From: Natronorubrum sediminis
GTDB taxonomy: Archaea > Halobacteriota > Halobacteria > Halobacteriales > Natrialbaceae
Reading direction: 5' to 3'
Assembly (NCBI RefSeq): GCF_900108095.1
Contig: NZ_FNWL01000003.1
Location: 1 to 50,440, forward strand
Length of the DNA stretch: 50,440 nt
Shown here: positions 20,352-29,181 of the stretch, one piece after another
Position numbering within the stretch: position 1 is the stretch's first letter
How the letters are laid out: each line of letters starts with the position of its first letter
Notes under the pieces: model-generated
What the model saw: the letters and a program-made list of their open reading frames with translations, nothing else
Database searches by the model: none
Told to the model about the DNA's origin: nothing
Position numbers and translations under genes: made by a program

Positions 20352-21530
20352 TTATCTATCCGCCGTCGCGATGGACAGCGCCTCGCTCGCACGCTCGATT
20401 GCGTCCTCGAGGTCCGGGCCCAGCGGTGAGCCGACGACGATACCGTCGACGTGCTCGAGGGCGGCCTCGAATCGGTCTGCGACGGTGTCGGTCGTTCCAG
20501 CGATACAGAACGCGTCGATCATTTCCGGGGTAACGTGACCGAACGCTTCGGTCAATTCGCCCCGCTCTAAGGCGTCGCTCACTGCCCCTGCCGCCTCGCG
20601 GTCGATGCTGTGGCGCTCGAGAACTGGTTCGGCCGCGCCGCCGACGATGAACGCGACTGGCGGCCGTGCGGCCTCCCGCGCCGCGTCTTCGTCGCCGGCG
20701 ACGCTCACGCTGGCGAACGCGAGCGACTCGAAGGGACCATACTCGTCCGGTCGCTCGTCCAGGCCTTGCTCGAGTTGGCCCGCTGCCCACTCGAGATCTC
20801 GGGGATGGGCGGCGTTGATCAACACGCCGTCGGCGTGTTTTGCGCTCATCCGAAGCATGTGTGGGCCCTGTGCGCCAACGTACGTCGGAATCTTCTCAGA
20901 GGGTGGCTCGAGGTTCAGCGATGCGTCTCTGGCCGTCACGACGCCCTCGCGCGTCACCGTCTGACCGTCCCAGAGATCCGCGGCGAGTGTGAACGTCTCG
21001 AGGACCCGCCGAAGCGGCTTTTCCCGCTCGATGCCGAGATTCGCCAGCGTGGAGCGGTCGCCGGCCCCGACGCCGAAGACGGCCCGTCCGTCGCTGATCT
21101 CGTCGATCGTTGCCGTCTGCGCGGCGAGTTTCACCGGATGCGTCTCGTAAGGGTTGACGACGCCCGGCCCGAGTCGAATGTCGTCGGTCGCCTCGGCCAT
21201 CTGCGAGAGCGTCACGAACGGGTCCCGATTGAAGTAGTGACTGCTCGCCAGCGCCACGTCGAAGCCCTCGTCTTCAGCGAGGGAAGCCAGCGAGGCGACC
21301 TCTTCTGGCGGATGCTCCGGCGTAAGTTCGATCCCCCACGTCACGGCGTTTGCGTCGTTCGCGTCCGTTGCGTCCGTTGCGTCCGTCGTGTCGTCGGTAT
21401 CGTTCGTGTCGTTCACGTTGTTGGTGTCGTTCGTGTCGTTCACGTTGTTGGTGTCGTTCGTGTCGTTCACGTTGTTGGTGTCGTTCGTGTCGTCCGTCGC
21501 CCGCGTTTCAGTCGGTGTCTCAGCCGTCAT
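20352..21530 (-). CDS. mer: F420-dependent methylenetetrahydromethanopterin reductase-like (luciferase family) protein
   Basis: 392 residues. A Thr/Asn/Asp-rich N-terminal tail (about 1-62) encoded by tandem repeats is followed by a bacterial-luciferase-like TIM barrel with WGIELTPEHPPEEVASLA, ASSHYFNRDPFVTLSQMA and RLGPGVVNPYETHPVKLAAQ, the pattern of Mer. In halophiles, which are not methanogens, Mer-like enzymes are thought to serve folate-type C1 metabolism. The cofactor F420 is supported by context: the gene overlaps cofE by 4 bases in the same direction. The repetitive tail is not part of the normal family and may vary in length between strains. Confidence 0.85.
   Translation of the reverse strand: MTAETPTETRATDDTNDTNNVNDTNDTNNVNDTNDTNNVNDTNDTDDTTDATDATDANDANAVTWGIELTPEHPPEEVASLASLAEDEGFDVALASSHYFNRDPFVTLSQMAEATDDIRLGPGVVNPYETHPVKLAAQTATIDEISDGRAVFGVGAGDRSTLANLGIEREKPLRRVLETFTLAADLWDGQTVTREGVVTARDASLNLEPPSEKIPTYVGAQGPHMLRMSAKHADGVLINAAHPRDLEWAAGQLEQGLDERPDEYGPFESLAFASVSVAGDEDAAREAARPPVAFIVGGAAEPVLERHSIDREAAGAVSDALERGELTEAFGHVTPEMIDAFCIAGTTDTVADRFEAALEHVDGIVVGSPLGPDLEDAIERASEALSIATADR
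21401..21493. repeat. three perfect 27-bp tandem repeats in the mer-like gene
   Basis: Three identical 27-bp copies start at 21401, 21428 and 21455, and a partial fourth copy runs to 21493. They encode the 9-residue unit NVNDTNDTN on the minus strand. Before them (about 21352-21386) is a shorter 9-bp-type repeat encoding TDA/NDA triplets. Because 27 is divisible by three, changes in copy number would keep the frame. Confidence 0.95.
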
Positions 21531-22297
21531 TTGTCGAACCTCCAGTTTCGGAGTGCGTCCCGAACGAGGTCGTCTTCGACCGCTCTAAACAGTTCGTCGC
21601 TGCCCTCGAGGTCGCCGAACTTCCAGTCGCGGACGACGACGGCGGGCGTGCCGCCGGCCCCTTCACCGGTCACGAGATTCGCGGCCGAGGCGAGTTCGTC
21701 GACGACGGACTGGACCGTCACGCCGAGTTCGTGGCCGTCGCGGTCGAGTTCGCCGCGCCAGTCTCGACTCGCGGACATGCCGGCCCACCCGATCGCGACG
21801 CCGCGCTGGCCGTGTCGGAACGGGCGACCGCACGTATCCGTGACGATCACGGCGACGTCCTCGAGTCCGCGTTTCTCGAGGCCCGCCCGAATCCGCTCGG
21901 CGCTCTCACTCGGCTTCTTGGGCAACAGGAGGAGGTCGTGATCCGGCACGTTCGATTGGTCGATCCCCGCGTTCGGGCAGATGTGGCCAAAGCGCGTCTC
22001 GGTCAACAAGAACGGTGCTTCGATCAGCACCTCCGAACTCTCGTCGAGAATCGCCTGCGCGAATCGCGGATCCTTCTTCTCGCCCGTCACCGCCTCGAGT
22101 CGCTCGGCGATCTCGCGCGCCCGGCCGCTGACGGGGTAGTCTGCGAAGTCCGCCGTTCGCCCCTCGGCTTTCGAGACGATCGTGCTCGCGACGGTGAGCA
22201 CGTCGCCGGGCTCGAGGCTCGCCCGATCCGCGACGAGTTCGGCGATATCGTCACCGGGACGGACCTCGGGCAGGTCCATCACTGGGGTGCATTCCAT
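21527..22297 (-). CDS. cofE: coenzyme F420-0:L-glutamate ligase
   Basis: 256 residues. It adds glutamates to F420-0 with GTP. The family signatures are present: PGDVLTVASTIVSKAEGR near residue 30-48, and the highly conserved DTCGRPFRHGQRGVAIGWAG (about 153-172). The length is normal for archaeal CofE. The start is an ATG coding for MECTPVMDLPEVRPGDD. It is translationally coupled (ATGA) to the downstream F420-dependent mer-like gene, so cofactor synthesis and use appear together. Confidence 0.95.
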   Translation of the reverse strand: MECTPVMDLPEVRPGDDIAELVADRASLEPGDVLTVASTIVSKAEGRTADFADYPVSGRAREIAERLEAVTGEKKDPRFAQAILDESSEVLIEAPFLLTETRFGHICPNAGIDQSNVPDHDLLLLPKKPSESAERIRAGLEKRGLEDVAVIVTDTCGRPFRHGQRGVAIGWAGMSASRDWRGELDRDGHELGVTVQSVVDELASAANLVTGEGAGGTPAVVVRDWKFGDLEGSDELFRAVEDDLVRDALRNWRFDK

Positions 22298-22417
22298 ACC
22301 GGTGTGAGGGCTAGCGTCGTCAAAAGCGCACCGTCACCGGATAATCGAGCCAGTGTCGGGAACTATCGAACGAGCGGTGCTGTCGACCGGCAGTCGAGAC
22401 CCCGAAACAGCCGCCAC

Positions 22418-22507
22418 TCAGGAAGCTGATTCGCCCTCGAGTTCGACGTCGAACCCGGGCCCGTAGAGCGGGCTGTCGGTGGTGTAGGTGGAGAAGTCAG
22501 TGTTCAT
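22418..22507 (-). CDS. 29-residue frame coupled to hyuB
   Basis: An ATG at 22507 lies 3 bases after the hyuB stop, opening a 29-codon frame with a well-formed sequence (starts MNTDFSTYTTDSPLYGPG, ends ELEGESAS). The spacing suggests translational coupling to hyuB. I do not recognise the product. It could be a true microprotein, a subunit tail detached from HyuB, or chance. Confidence 0.4.
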   Translation of the reverse strand: MNTDFSTYTTDSPLYGPGFDVELEGESAS

Positions 22508-22510
22508 CGA

Positions 22511-24187
22511 TCAGCCACTCCTCTCCGCTTCCTCGTCCGAGTCGGTTCGCTTCCCGGCCGAGCGGTCGTCCTCGAGCGCCGCCTCGTCGCGCTCGCTCGG
22601 ATCGCCGTGCCCGCCGCCGCCGGGCGTCCTGACGGAGACCGTCGTCCCCGATTCCACGTCGACGGTCGTCTTCGCGGGCACCGACTCGCCGTCGATCAGG
22701 TTCTCGCCGGTGGCACCGTTCTCGCCGCCGGCGACTCCCTTCGGCGCGTGTCGTCGCCGTTCGGTCAGCAGCGACACCGTTGCGTCCGCCTCGACGGTGA
22801 CGGTTCGCTCGAGTCCCAGCCCGCCCCGGAATTGCCCGTCTCCGCCGCTGTTCGGACGCAACGCGTAGCGTTCGACCCGGAGCGGGTACTCGATCTCGAG
22901 GGACTCGATGGGCGTGTTCAGCGTGTTCGTCATTCCCACCTGCACGCCGTCCATCCCGTCGCGGCCCGCTCGAGCGCCGAAGCCGCCGCCGATAGTCTCG
23001 TAGTAGGTGAACGAGCCGTCGCGCGCGCCGATGGTCAGGTTGTTCATCGTCCCCTGGCCCTGAGCGGGCACGCGCTCCGGGGCGGCCTCCGCGAGCGCGG
23101 TGAAGACGACGTCCGTGACGCGCTGGCTGGTCTCGACGTTGCCGCCGACCACGGCAGCAGGGGGGTTCGGATTCAACAGCGAACCCTCGGGCGCGTGAAC
23201 GCTCACCGGTTCGTAGCAGCCGTGGTTCGGCGGAATCTCGGGATCGGTGAGACAGCGCACGACGAAGTAAACCGCGCTCTTCGCGACCGCGATGGGCGCG
23301 TTGAGGTTCCCCTCGAGCTGTCCCGCAGTTCCCATAAAGTCGACGTCGACCGCGTCGCCGTCGACCGTCACCGAGACGCGGATTTCGATGTCCTCGTCGG
23401 TGATGCCGTCGCCCTCGAGGAGATCGGTCGCCTCGTAGGTGCCGTCGGGGAGGGCCCTGATCTCCTCGGCGATCCGTTCGCGCGAGTAGTCGATGACGGC
23501 GTCGAACCCCGACACCACCGTCTCCCGTCCGTGCTCTTCGAAGAGCGCGGCGAGCCGTTCCTCGGCGCGTTCGTTCGCCGCCAGTTGCGCGCGGAGGTCG
23601 GCTCGCCGCTCGCTCGGATTACGGACGTTCGCGAGGATCAGCGACTGGACGTCCTCGCGGCGCTTGCCGCCCTCGACGAGTCGAGTTGGCGGGAGCCGCA
23701 GGCCCTCCTGGTAGATCTCCTGTGCCCCGGCGGGCATGCTGCCGGGGGTCATCCCGCCGACATCGGCGTGGTGGGCGCGCGAGACGGCGAAGCCGACGAT
23801 TTCGGGGCTGTTTGCTCCGTCTGTTCCGGGTGCGATCGGCGACACCATCGTCACGTCCGGCAGGTGCGTTCCGCCCGTAAACGGGTCGTTGAGCACGAAG
23901 ACGTCACCCGGTTTCGGATCGTCCTCGAGCACCGCGTCGACGGCCGCGGGCATCGCGCCCAGGTGGACCGGGATGTGCTCGGCCTGGGCGATCATCCGCC
24001 CCTCGGCGTCGAACAACGCGGTCGAACAGTCCCGGCGCTCCTTGATGTTCGGCGAGTACGCGCCGCGGATCAGCGTCTGGCCCATCTCTTCGGCGACGCT
24101 CTCGAGTTGGTTGCGCAGCACCTCGAGGGTCACCGGATCGATACTGTCGTCTGAATCGTGTCCGCCACTCGTCTCTCTCGTCATCAC
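22511..24187 (-). CDS. hyuB: hydantoinase/oxoprolinase subunit B
   Basis: 558 residues of the HyuB family (ATP-dependent N-methylhydantoinase, 5-oxoprolinase or acetone-carboxylase-type beta subunit). Markers include DPVTLEVLRNQLESVAEEMG at the start, FVLNDPFTGGTHLPDVT, SRAHHADVGGMTPGSMPA and a C-terminal GGDGQFRGGLGLERTV. It overlaps hyuA by 4 bases. The substrate cannot be told from sequence alone. Cytoplasmic. Confidence 0.93.
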   Translation of the reverse strand: MMTRETSGGHDSDDSIDPVTLEVLRNQLESVAEEMGQTLIRGAYSPNIKERRDCSTALFDAEGRMIAQAEHIPVHLGAMPAAVDAVLEDDPKPGDVFVLNDPFTGGTHLPDVTMVSPIAPGTDGANSPEIVGFAVSRAHHADVGGMTPGSMPAGAQEIYQEGLRLPPTRLVEGGKRREDVQSLILANVRNPSERRADLRAQLAANERAEERLAALFEEHGRETVVSGFDAVIDYSRERIAEEIRALPDGTYEATDLLEGDGITDEDIEIRVSVTVDGDAVDVDFMGTAGQLEGNLNAPIAVAKSAVYFVVRCLTDPEIPPNHGCYEPVSVHAPEGSLLNPNPPAAVVGGNVETSQRVTDVVFTALAEAAPERVPAQGQGTMNNLTIGARDGSFTYYETIGGGFGARAGRDGMDGVQVGMTNTLNTPIESLEIEYPLRVERYALRPNSGGDGQFRGGLGLERTVTVEADATVSLLTERRRHAPKGVAGGENGATGENLIDGESVPAKTTVDVESGTTVSVRTPGGGGHGDPSERDEAALEDDRSAGKRTDSDEEAERSG

Positions 24188-26241
24188 TCGCTCACCTCCG
24201 TCTCGGCCGCCGCTCGACGCATCACCAGCGTGCCGTCCGCGAGGATCTCACCGCCCCAGTTCGGCGGGACGACGGTCGTGCTCTCGGCCTGCTCGAGGAT
24301 CGCCGGTCCCGAAATCGATGTGCCGGACGCGAGTCGATCCCGGTCGTAGACGGTCGTCTCCCGGGGCTCGACGCCGGTTCCGGGGAAGTGCGCGTTCCGG
24401 GTTCCGAGATGCGCGTCTCCCGTTCCCTCGTGGCGGACGGTCGGCTCCGTCCCCGGAACCGTCGCGGTCGCGCGGAGGGTGACGACCTCGAGCGATTCGT
24501 CCATCGCGTAGCCGTAGGCTCGTTCGTGGGCCGCGTGGAAGCGCTCGGCCACGACATTTGCGTCGAACGACTCGTCGACGGGAACGGTCAACTCGAAACT
24601 CTGTCCCGCGTAGCGGCAGTCGGCGGCGCGTTCGACCCGCGCGGCGTCTCGATCCGACGCGTCCGCAAGCACGTCCGCGACGAGGTCGTCGTAGACGGAC
24701 TCGAGATCGGCCGGTTCCGCTCGATCCAGGCCGACGCCGACCGTCCGAACGGCGTCGTAGCTCTCGTCGGCCGCGAGGAGGCCGAACGCGGAGAGAACGC
24801 CACTCGGCCGCGGGACGACCACGCGATCGACCTCGAGCGACTCGGCCAGCGCGGCGGCGTGCATCGGCCCCGCGCCGCCGAAGGCGACGACGGCGAACTC
24901 GCGGGGGTCGTGGCCTCGCTCGACCGTCACCGCGCGAACCGTCCGGGTCATCGTCGCGTTCGCGACGCGGTAGACGCCCCGCGCGGCCTCGAGCGCGCTC
25001 TCGAGACTCGCTTCATCTGCGAGTCGCTCGAGAGCGTCGTGAGCGGCTTCGACGTCGAGGGTCATCTCGCCGCCGAGTTCGGTCTCGGGACCGATGTAGC
25101 CGAGGACGACGGCGGCGTCGGTGACCGTCGGCTCGGTGCCGCCGCGGCCGTAGCAGGCGGGGCCGGGCTCTGCACCTGCCGAGCGCGGGCCGACCCGGAG
25201 CGCACCCCCCGAATCAACCCACGCGATGGAGCCGCCGCCCGCGCCGACGGTGTTCACGTCGACCATCGGCGTTCGGATCGGGAGCCCGGCGATCTCGGCG
25301 TCGGTCGTCCGCTCGGCCTGACCGTCCCGAACGAGGCTCACGTCGCTCGAGGTGCCGCCCATGTCGAAGGTGACCAGTCCCTCGACGTTGTTGTCGTCGA
25401 CGGTCGCCGCGGCGCCGACGACACCCGCAGCGGGACCCGAAAGCGTCGTCGTCACGGCGTGTTTGCGAACCGTCTCGGGATCGGCGATACCGCCGTTGGC
25501 CTGCATGATCTGCGGTGCGGGGATTCCGGCGTCCTCGCTCTCCTCGACCAGCCGACCGACGTAGCGGTCGATCGCTGGCCGAACGTAGGCGTCGACGGTC
25601 GTCGTCGACGTCCGCTCGAACTCCCGGAACTCCGCGAGCACTTCGTGAGAGGCCGAAACCGGGACTGTGAGTTCCTCGCGCAGGATCTCGGTGACGAGTC
25701 GTTCGTTCTCCGAGTCGGCGTAGGCGTGCAGCAGACAGACGGCGACGGCTTCGACGTCCGCTTCGTGCAGGGTCGCCGCGAGATCCCGAATCTCGTCGGG
25801 ATCGACCGGTTGCTCGACGCCCTCGGTCGTCGTTCGCTCTGTGACCTCGTATCGTCGCTGGCGCGGAACGAGTGGATCCGGCTTCTCGGCCTCGAGGTCG
25901 TACAGCTCCGGTCGGTTCTGGCGGCCGATCTCGAGGACGTCGCGAAAGCCCTCGGTCGTGACGAGCGCGGTTTTCGCGCCGCCGCGCTCGAGGAGGGCGT
26001 TGACCGAGACGGTCATCGCGTGGGCGAACCCGTCGATTTCGCTGGGGTCGACGCTCGCCCGCTCGCAGGCCTTTCGGACGCCCTCGAGGACGCCGAGCTG
26101 TTGGGGATCGGTCGTCGGCACCTTCGCGGTGACGAGGCGGTCGTCGACGGTGAGTGCGACGTCGGTGAACGTGCCGCCGACGTCGACGCCGATCCGAGCG
26201 TCCGTTCCGGACCCAGTAGCCGTTCGTTCGGGAGTTCCCAT
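24184..26241 (-). CDS. hyuA: hydantoinase/oxoprolinase subunit A
   Basis: 685 residues of the HyuA family, with an actin-like ATPase fold. Phosphate-binding motifs are IGVDVGGTFTDVAL near residue 17-30 and VTFDMGGTSSDVSLV in the middle, with the GGAGPMHAAALAE stretch afterwards. It is the ATP-hydrolysing subunit that acts with HyuB in opening a cyclic amide such as hydantoin or 5-oxoproline. First gene of the pair, with its own start; coding overlaps hyuB by ATGA. Confidence 0.93.
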   Translation of the reverse strand: MGTPERTATGSGTDARIGVDVGGTFTDVALTVDDRLVTAKVPTTDPQQLGVLEGVRKACERASVDPSEIDGFAHAMTVSVNALLERGGAKTALVTTEGFRDVLEIGRQNRPELYDLEAEKPDPLVPRQRRYEVTERTTTEGVEQPVDPDEIRDLAATLHEADVEAVAVCLLHAYADSENERLVTEILREELTVPVSASHEVLAEFREFERTSTTTVDAYVRPAIDRYVGRLVEESEDAGIPAPQIMQANGGIADPETVRKHAVTTTLSGPAAGVVGAAATVDDNNVEGLVTFDMGGTSSDVSLVRDGQAERTTDAEIAGLPIRTPMVDVNTVGAGGGSIAWVDSGGALRVGPRSAGAEPGPACYGRGGTEPTVTDAAVVLGYIGPETELGGEMTLDVEAAHDALERLADEASLESALEAARGVYRVANATMTRTVRAVTVERGHDPREFAVVAFGGAGPMHAAALAESLEVDRVVVPRPSGVLSAFGLLAADESYDAVRTVGVGLDRAEPADLESVYDDLVADVLADASDRDAARVERAADCRYAGQSFELTVPVDESFDANVVAERFHAAHERAYGYAMDESLEVVTLRATATVPGTEPTVRHEGTGDAHLGTRNAHFPGTGVEPRETTVYDRDRLASGTSISGPAILEQAESTTVVPPNWGGEILADGTLVMRRAAAETEVSE

Positions 26242-26409
26242 CGATAGTCTCGGATTGTGCTGTCGACGATTTATAGTTCGTCCACTGCTCGCGACCGAGA
26301 GTCTCAGTCGTGTCTCTGAGACGGATTGCTGTAACGATTTACCGGCCCGACCGCAGGACGGCTCACGGTCGGGACGGAAGTGACTTACAGTAAACCGTCT
26401 GGGGCCGCC

Positions 26410-26970
26410 CTATCCAGTTCGGTGCTCGACCGAGAGGGTTCTGTCGTCGACGGTGGCGACGAACATCGTCTCGAACGTCGTGGGTGCAGCGCCGGTGGCG
26501 CTCCCCGGGTTGAGCAGCCGGATGTGACTGGCGAATTGGTCATCGTCATCGCCGTCGGCTCGGAGGTGGTCGTCGAACGTGACGGTCGTATCGACCACCT
26601 GGTGGGTGTGGCCGGCGACGGCGACGAGCGTCGTCTCGGCGTCTGCGCCCGCTTCCTCGCGGACGGTCTCGAGGACTCGGTCGCGCCAACTGCCCGACGA
26701 GCCGTCGCCGTGAGTGACGACGAACGTCACGCCGTCGACCTCGAGGGTGGCCGTCCGCGCCACGTCGAGCGTCGCCGGATCCACGTTGCCAAGAACGGCG
26801 GTCAGTTCGCCGTCCGTCAGGTCGACGATCTGGTCGTACGCCCCGATCGATTCGAAATCGCCGGCGTGGATGGTGTGGTCGGCCCGCTCGATCTCGGCGA
26901 CGACCCACTCGGGAATGTTGGACTCTCGAGTGGGCACGTGCGTGTCGGAGATGATCGCGATGCGGGTCAT
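26410..26970 (-). CDS. YfcE/MJ0936-type metallophosphoesterase
   Basis: 186 residues. It has the calcineurin-like motif order IISDTHVP (D-x-H), HAGDFES (GD), VLGNVDP (GN-x-D), VVTHGDG (TH) and AGHTHQVVD (GH-x-H). These define the small MJ0936/YfcE class of metal-dependent phosphodiesterases. The substrate is undetermined. It is encoded alone between hyuA and the Nudix-eIF2B fusion. Confidence 0.92.
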   Translation of the reverse strand: MTRIAIISDTHVPTRESNIPEWVVAEIERADHTIHAGDFESIGAYDQIVDLTDGELTAVLGNVDPATLDVARTATLEVDGVTFVVTHGDGSSGSWRDRVLETVREEAGADAETTLVAVAGHTHQVVDTTVTFDDHLRADGDDDDQFASHIRLLNPGSATGAAPTTFETMFVATVDDRTLSVEHRTG

Positions 26971-27202
26971 AGCGTCCGTTTGCCGGCCAGTCTCGAAAAC
27001 TTTCGCCTCTCCCCAAACCGTTCGTCGTCGACGCTAGAACGCGGTCGTCAGCGGACGGTCTCCGGTCGCCCGTCTCGTTCACTCGAGGTCGTGCCAAGGG
27101 CCACTGCCTTCCTCGAGAGGCACGTTCGGCCGCGAGGACAGCCGATCGGGACGGCGAGTCGCTGTCGAAAGCGACACCACTCCGGCCCCCGTCGGGACGG
27201 GT

Positions 27203-28552
27203 ATGTGCGCCGACGCTTCCGATGGAACGCACGTCGTCACCGCCTTCCTCAGACACCGGGGCGACGTCCTCCTCTTGCGCCGCAGCGACGCCGTCGGCAC
27301 CTATCAGGGGCGATGGGGCGGCGTCTCCGGCTTCGCGGAGGGCGACCCCGACGAGCAGGTTCGGACGGAGATTCGCGAGGAAACGGGCCTCGAGCCCGGC
27401 GATTCCGTCTCGTTCGTCCGGTCGGGCCGGCCGGTCACGGTCGACGATCCGGACCTCGGACGCGAGTGGATCGTCCACCCGTACCTGTTCGACGCCGCCC
27501 ACCGCGAGGTCGACCTGAGCGAGGAACACGACGCCTTCGAGTGGGTGTCGCCGACCGAACTGCTCGGTGGGTTCGAGGAAACCGAATCGGACGAAGACGC
27601 CCTCGAGACGGTCCCAGAACTCTGGAGCGCCTACGAGCGCGTCGCACCGACGGTGCGTTCGATCGCGGCCGACGACGAACACGGCGCGGCGGCTCTCTCC
27701 GTCCGTGCGCTCGAGGTAGTACGCGACCGTGCGGGGCTACTCGTTGCAGAACGAGCCGAATACGGAGACGATCCTGAGGGAGAGTGGGACGAACTCGCCG
27801 CACTCGCCGGACGACTACTCGAGGCCCGGCCAGCGATGGCCGTCCTCAGAAACCGAGTGAACCGGGCGATGGCCGACGCTGGCGAGCACGCTGCGGACGA
27901 CGCGATCGGGGCACCGGAGGTCCTCGATGCCGCGAGTGCGGGACTCGATCGCGCAATTTTGGCCGACTCGGACGCCGCGGCGGCCGCAGCTGACCGACTC
28001 GAGGGAACCATTCTCACCCTCTCGCGCTCGGGAACCGTCCTCGAGGCGCTCCGCGAGGGAGAGCCGTCGCGACTCTTCGTCGCGGAATCACGACCGGAGC
28101 GAGAAGGCGTTACCGTCGCCGAGGAACTGGCTGGTGACGAGAGCCTCGAGTGTCCGATCACGGTTCATACCGACGCCGCAGCGGCCCACCTGCTCTCCAG
28201 GGAGGCCATCGATCGAGTAGTCGTCGGTGCGGATACGATCCGCCACGACGGCTCCGTGGTGAACAAGACGGGAACGCGGGGAGTCGCGCTCGCCGCAACG
28301 CGCGAGGGCATCCCCGTCTCGGTCGTCGCCGCGACGGACAAGGTGTCGACGCGCGAGGAGGTCAACCTCGAGTCAGGCGATCGGTCGGCAGTCTACGACG
28401 GCGAGGCGTCACTCGACGTAGCGAATCCGACGTTCGACGTGACGCCCGCCGACTGCGTCGAGGAGTACGTAACCGAACGCGGCGCACTCGAGGACGAGGA
28501 CGTCGGCGACGTCGTGGCACAACTGCGCGAACTCGAGGACTGGCGCGAGTGA
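27203..28552 (+). CDS. Nudix / eIF2B-like fusion protein
   Basis: 449 residues. The N-terminal ~140 are a Nudix domain (GFAEGDPDEQVR, then TEIREETGL) with Thr in place of the usual Arg at the start of the REUxEExGU core. The C-terminal ~300 are an eIF2B-alpha/MtnA/ribose-1,5-bisphosphate-isomerase-like domain with ARPAMAVLRNRVN, VVVGADTIRHDGSVVNKTGT and GIPVSVVAATDKVS. The Asp of VVVGAD is kept, but the catalytic Cys found in the isomerases is not seen at the expected TLSRSGTV segment. It may therefore be a regulatory or binding protein rather than an isomerase. I recall similar fusions in haloarchaea, none with a known role. Confidence 0.85.
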   Translation: MCADASDGTHVVTAFLRHRGDVLLLRRSDAVGTYQGRWGGVSGFAEGDPDEQVRTEIREETGLEPGDSVSFVRSGRPVTVDDPDLGREWIVHPYLFDAAHREVDLSEEHDAFEWVSPTELLGGFEETESDEDALETVPELWSAYERVAPTVRSIAADDEHGAAALSVRALEVVRDRAGLLVAERAEYGDDPEGEWDELAALAGRLLEARPAMAVLRNRVNRAMADAGEHAADDAIGAPEVLDAASAGLDRAILADSDAAAAAADRLEGTILTLSRSGTVLEALREGEPSRLFVAESRPEREGVTVAEELAGDESLECPITVHTDAAAAHLLSREAIDRVVVGADTIRHDGSVVNKTGTRGVALAATREGIPVSVVAATDKVSTREEVNLESGDRSAVYDGEASLDVANPTFDVTPADCVEEYVTERGALEDEDVGDVVAQLRELEDWRE

Positions 28553-28777
28553 TTCGAGAAGCGATAGACGGAAACGACTCGAGTGCGGAGTGAGAGTGGC
28601 GGCAGTGACGAAGTGTTACCCCCACCGAGCCCCGTGTGACGAGGGTTTTTCCTGAGCCGCCACTTCCAATCTGTGGAGTGACAACTATGTCGTGACAACT
28701 ACCACCAGCGGTGTCCGACTCTCCACCAATGGCGATTCGCCGAGTGCGTTCTCGATGACGGTCGACACCCGCCTGAA

Positions 28778-29011
28778 CTACTGGCCTGAATCCGTTTCTC
28801 CGCTGTCGTTCGTTCCGGTGTCCTCCGCGTCCTCCATTACGACCGCGTCGGAGCTCATAATCTGGAGCGTCTCGTTTCCGCACGTACACTTGGGACCGTG
28901 TCCAGTTCCTATCGGTTGAATCTCTCCGTCGGGACCGAGACGAACCGCGTGTGCTGTCCCACAACTCTCGCATACCGCTGCTGCCCGTTGCGTCTCGTCG
29001 CGCTCGGTCAT
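28778..29011 (-). CDS. small Cys-motif (zinc-ribbon-like) haloarchaeal protein
   Basis: 77 residues from the ATG at 29011, chosen because MTERDETQRAAAVCESCG has the usual acidic haloarchaeal start, while the longer frame upstream does not. Cys pairs CESCG and KCTCGN suggest one zinc site. The C-terminal tail is acidic. Function unknown. A run of AT-rich sequence upstream (29012-29060) is likely its promoter region. Confidence 0.7.
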   Translation of the reverse strand: MTERDETQRAAAVCESCGTAHAVRLGPDGEIQPIGTGHGPKCTCGNETLQIMSSDAVVMEDAEDTGTNDSGETDSGQ

Positions 29012-29181
29012 TTCGTCAACTATGCGTTGGTATAAGTTAACACTTCTCTCATAGGGCTGCGATGGTCGCGAAACGATTAGTTGGCGCGTCTGCCACGTTT
29101 CGAGGGCGGATACTCTCAAAGTAGATTGTCGGATACAGTGGTCGGGAAAGATTCAACCCGAATTCGTTCGTACCGTCAGCT

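Noticed and set aside
24388-26247. Plus-strand open frame of 619 codons
   Set aside because: It is opposite hyuA, which has clear ATPase motifs; no domain is visible in the plus-strand version.
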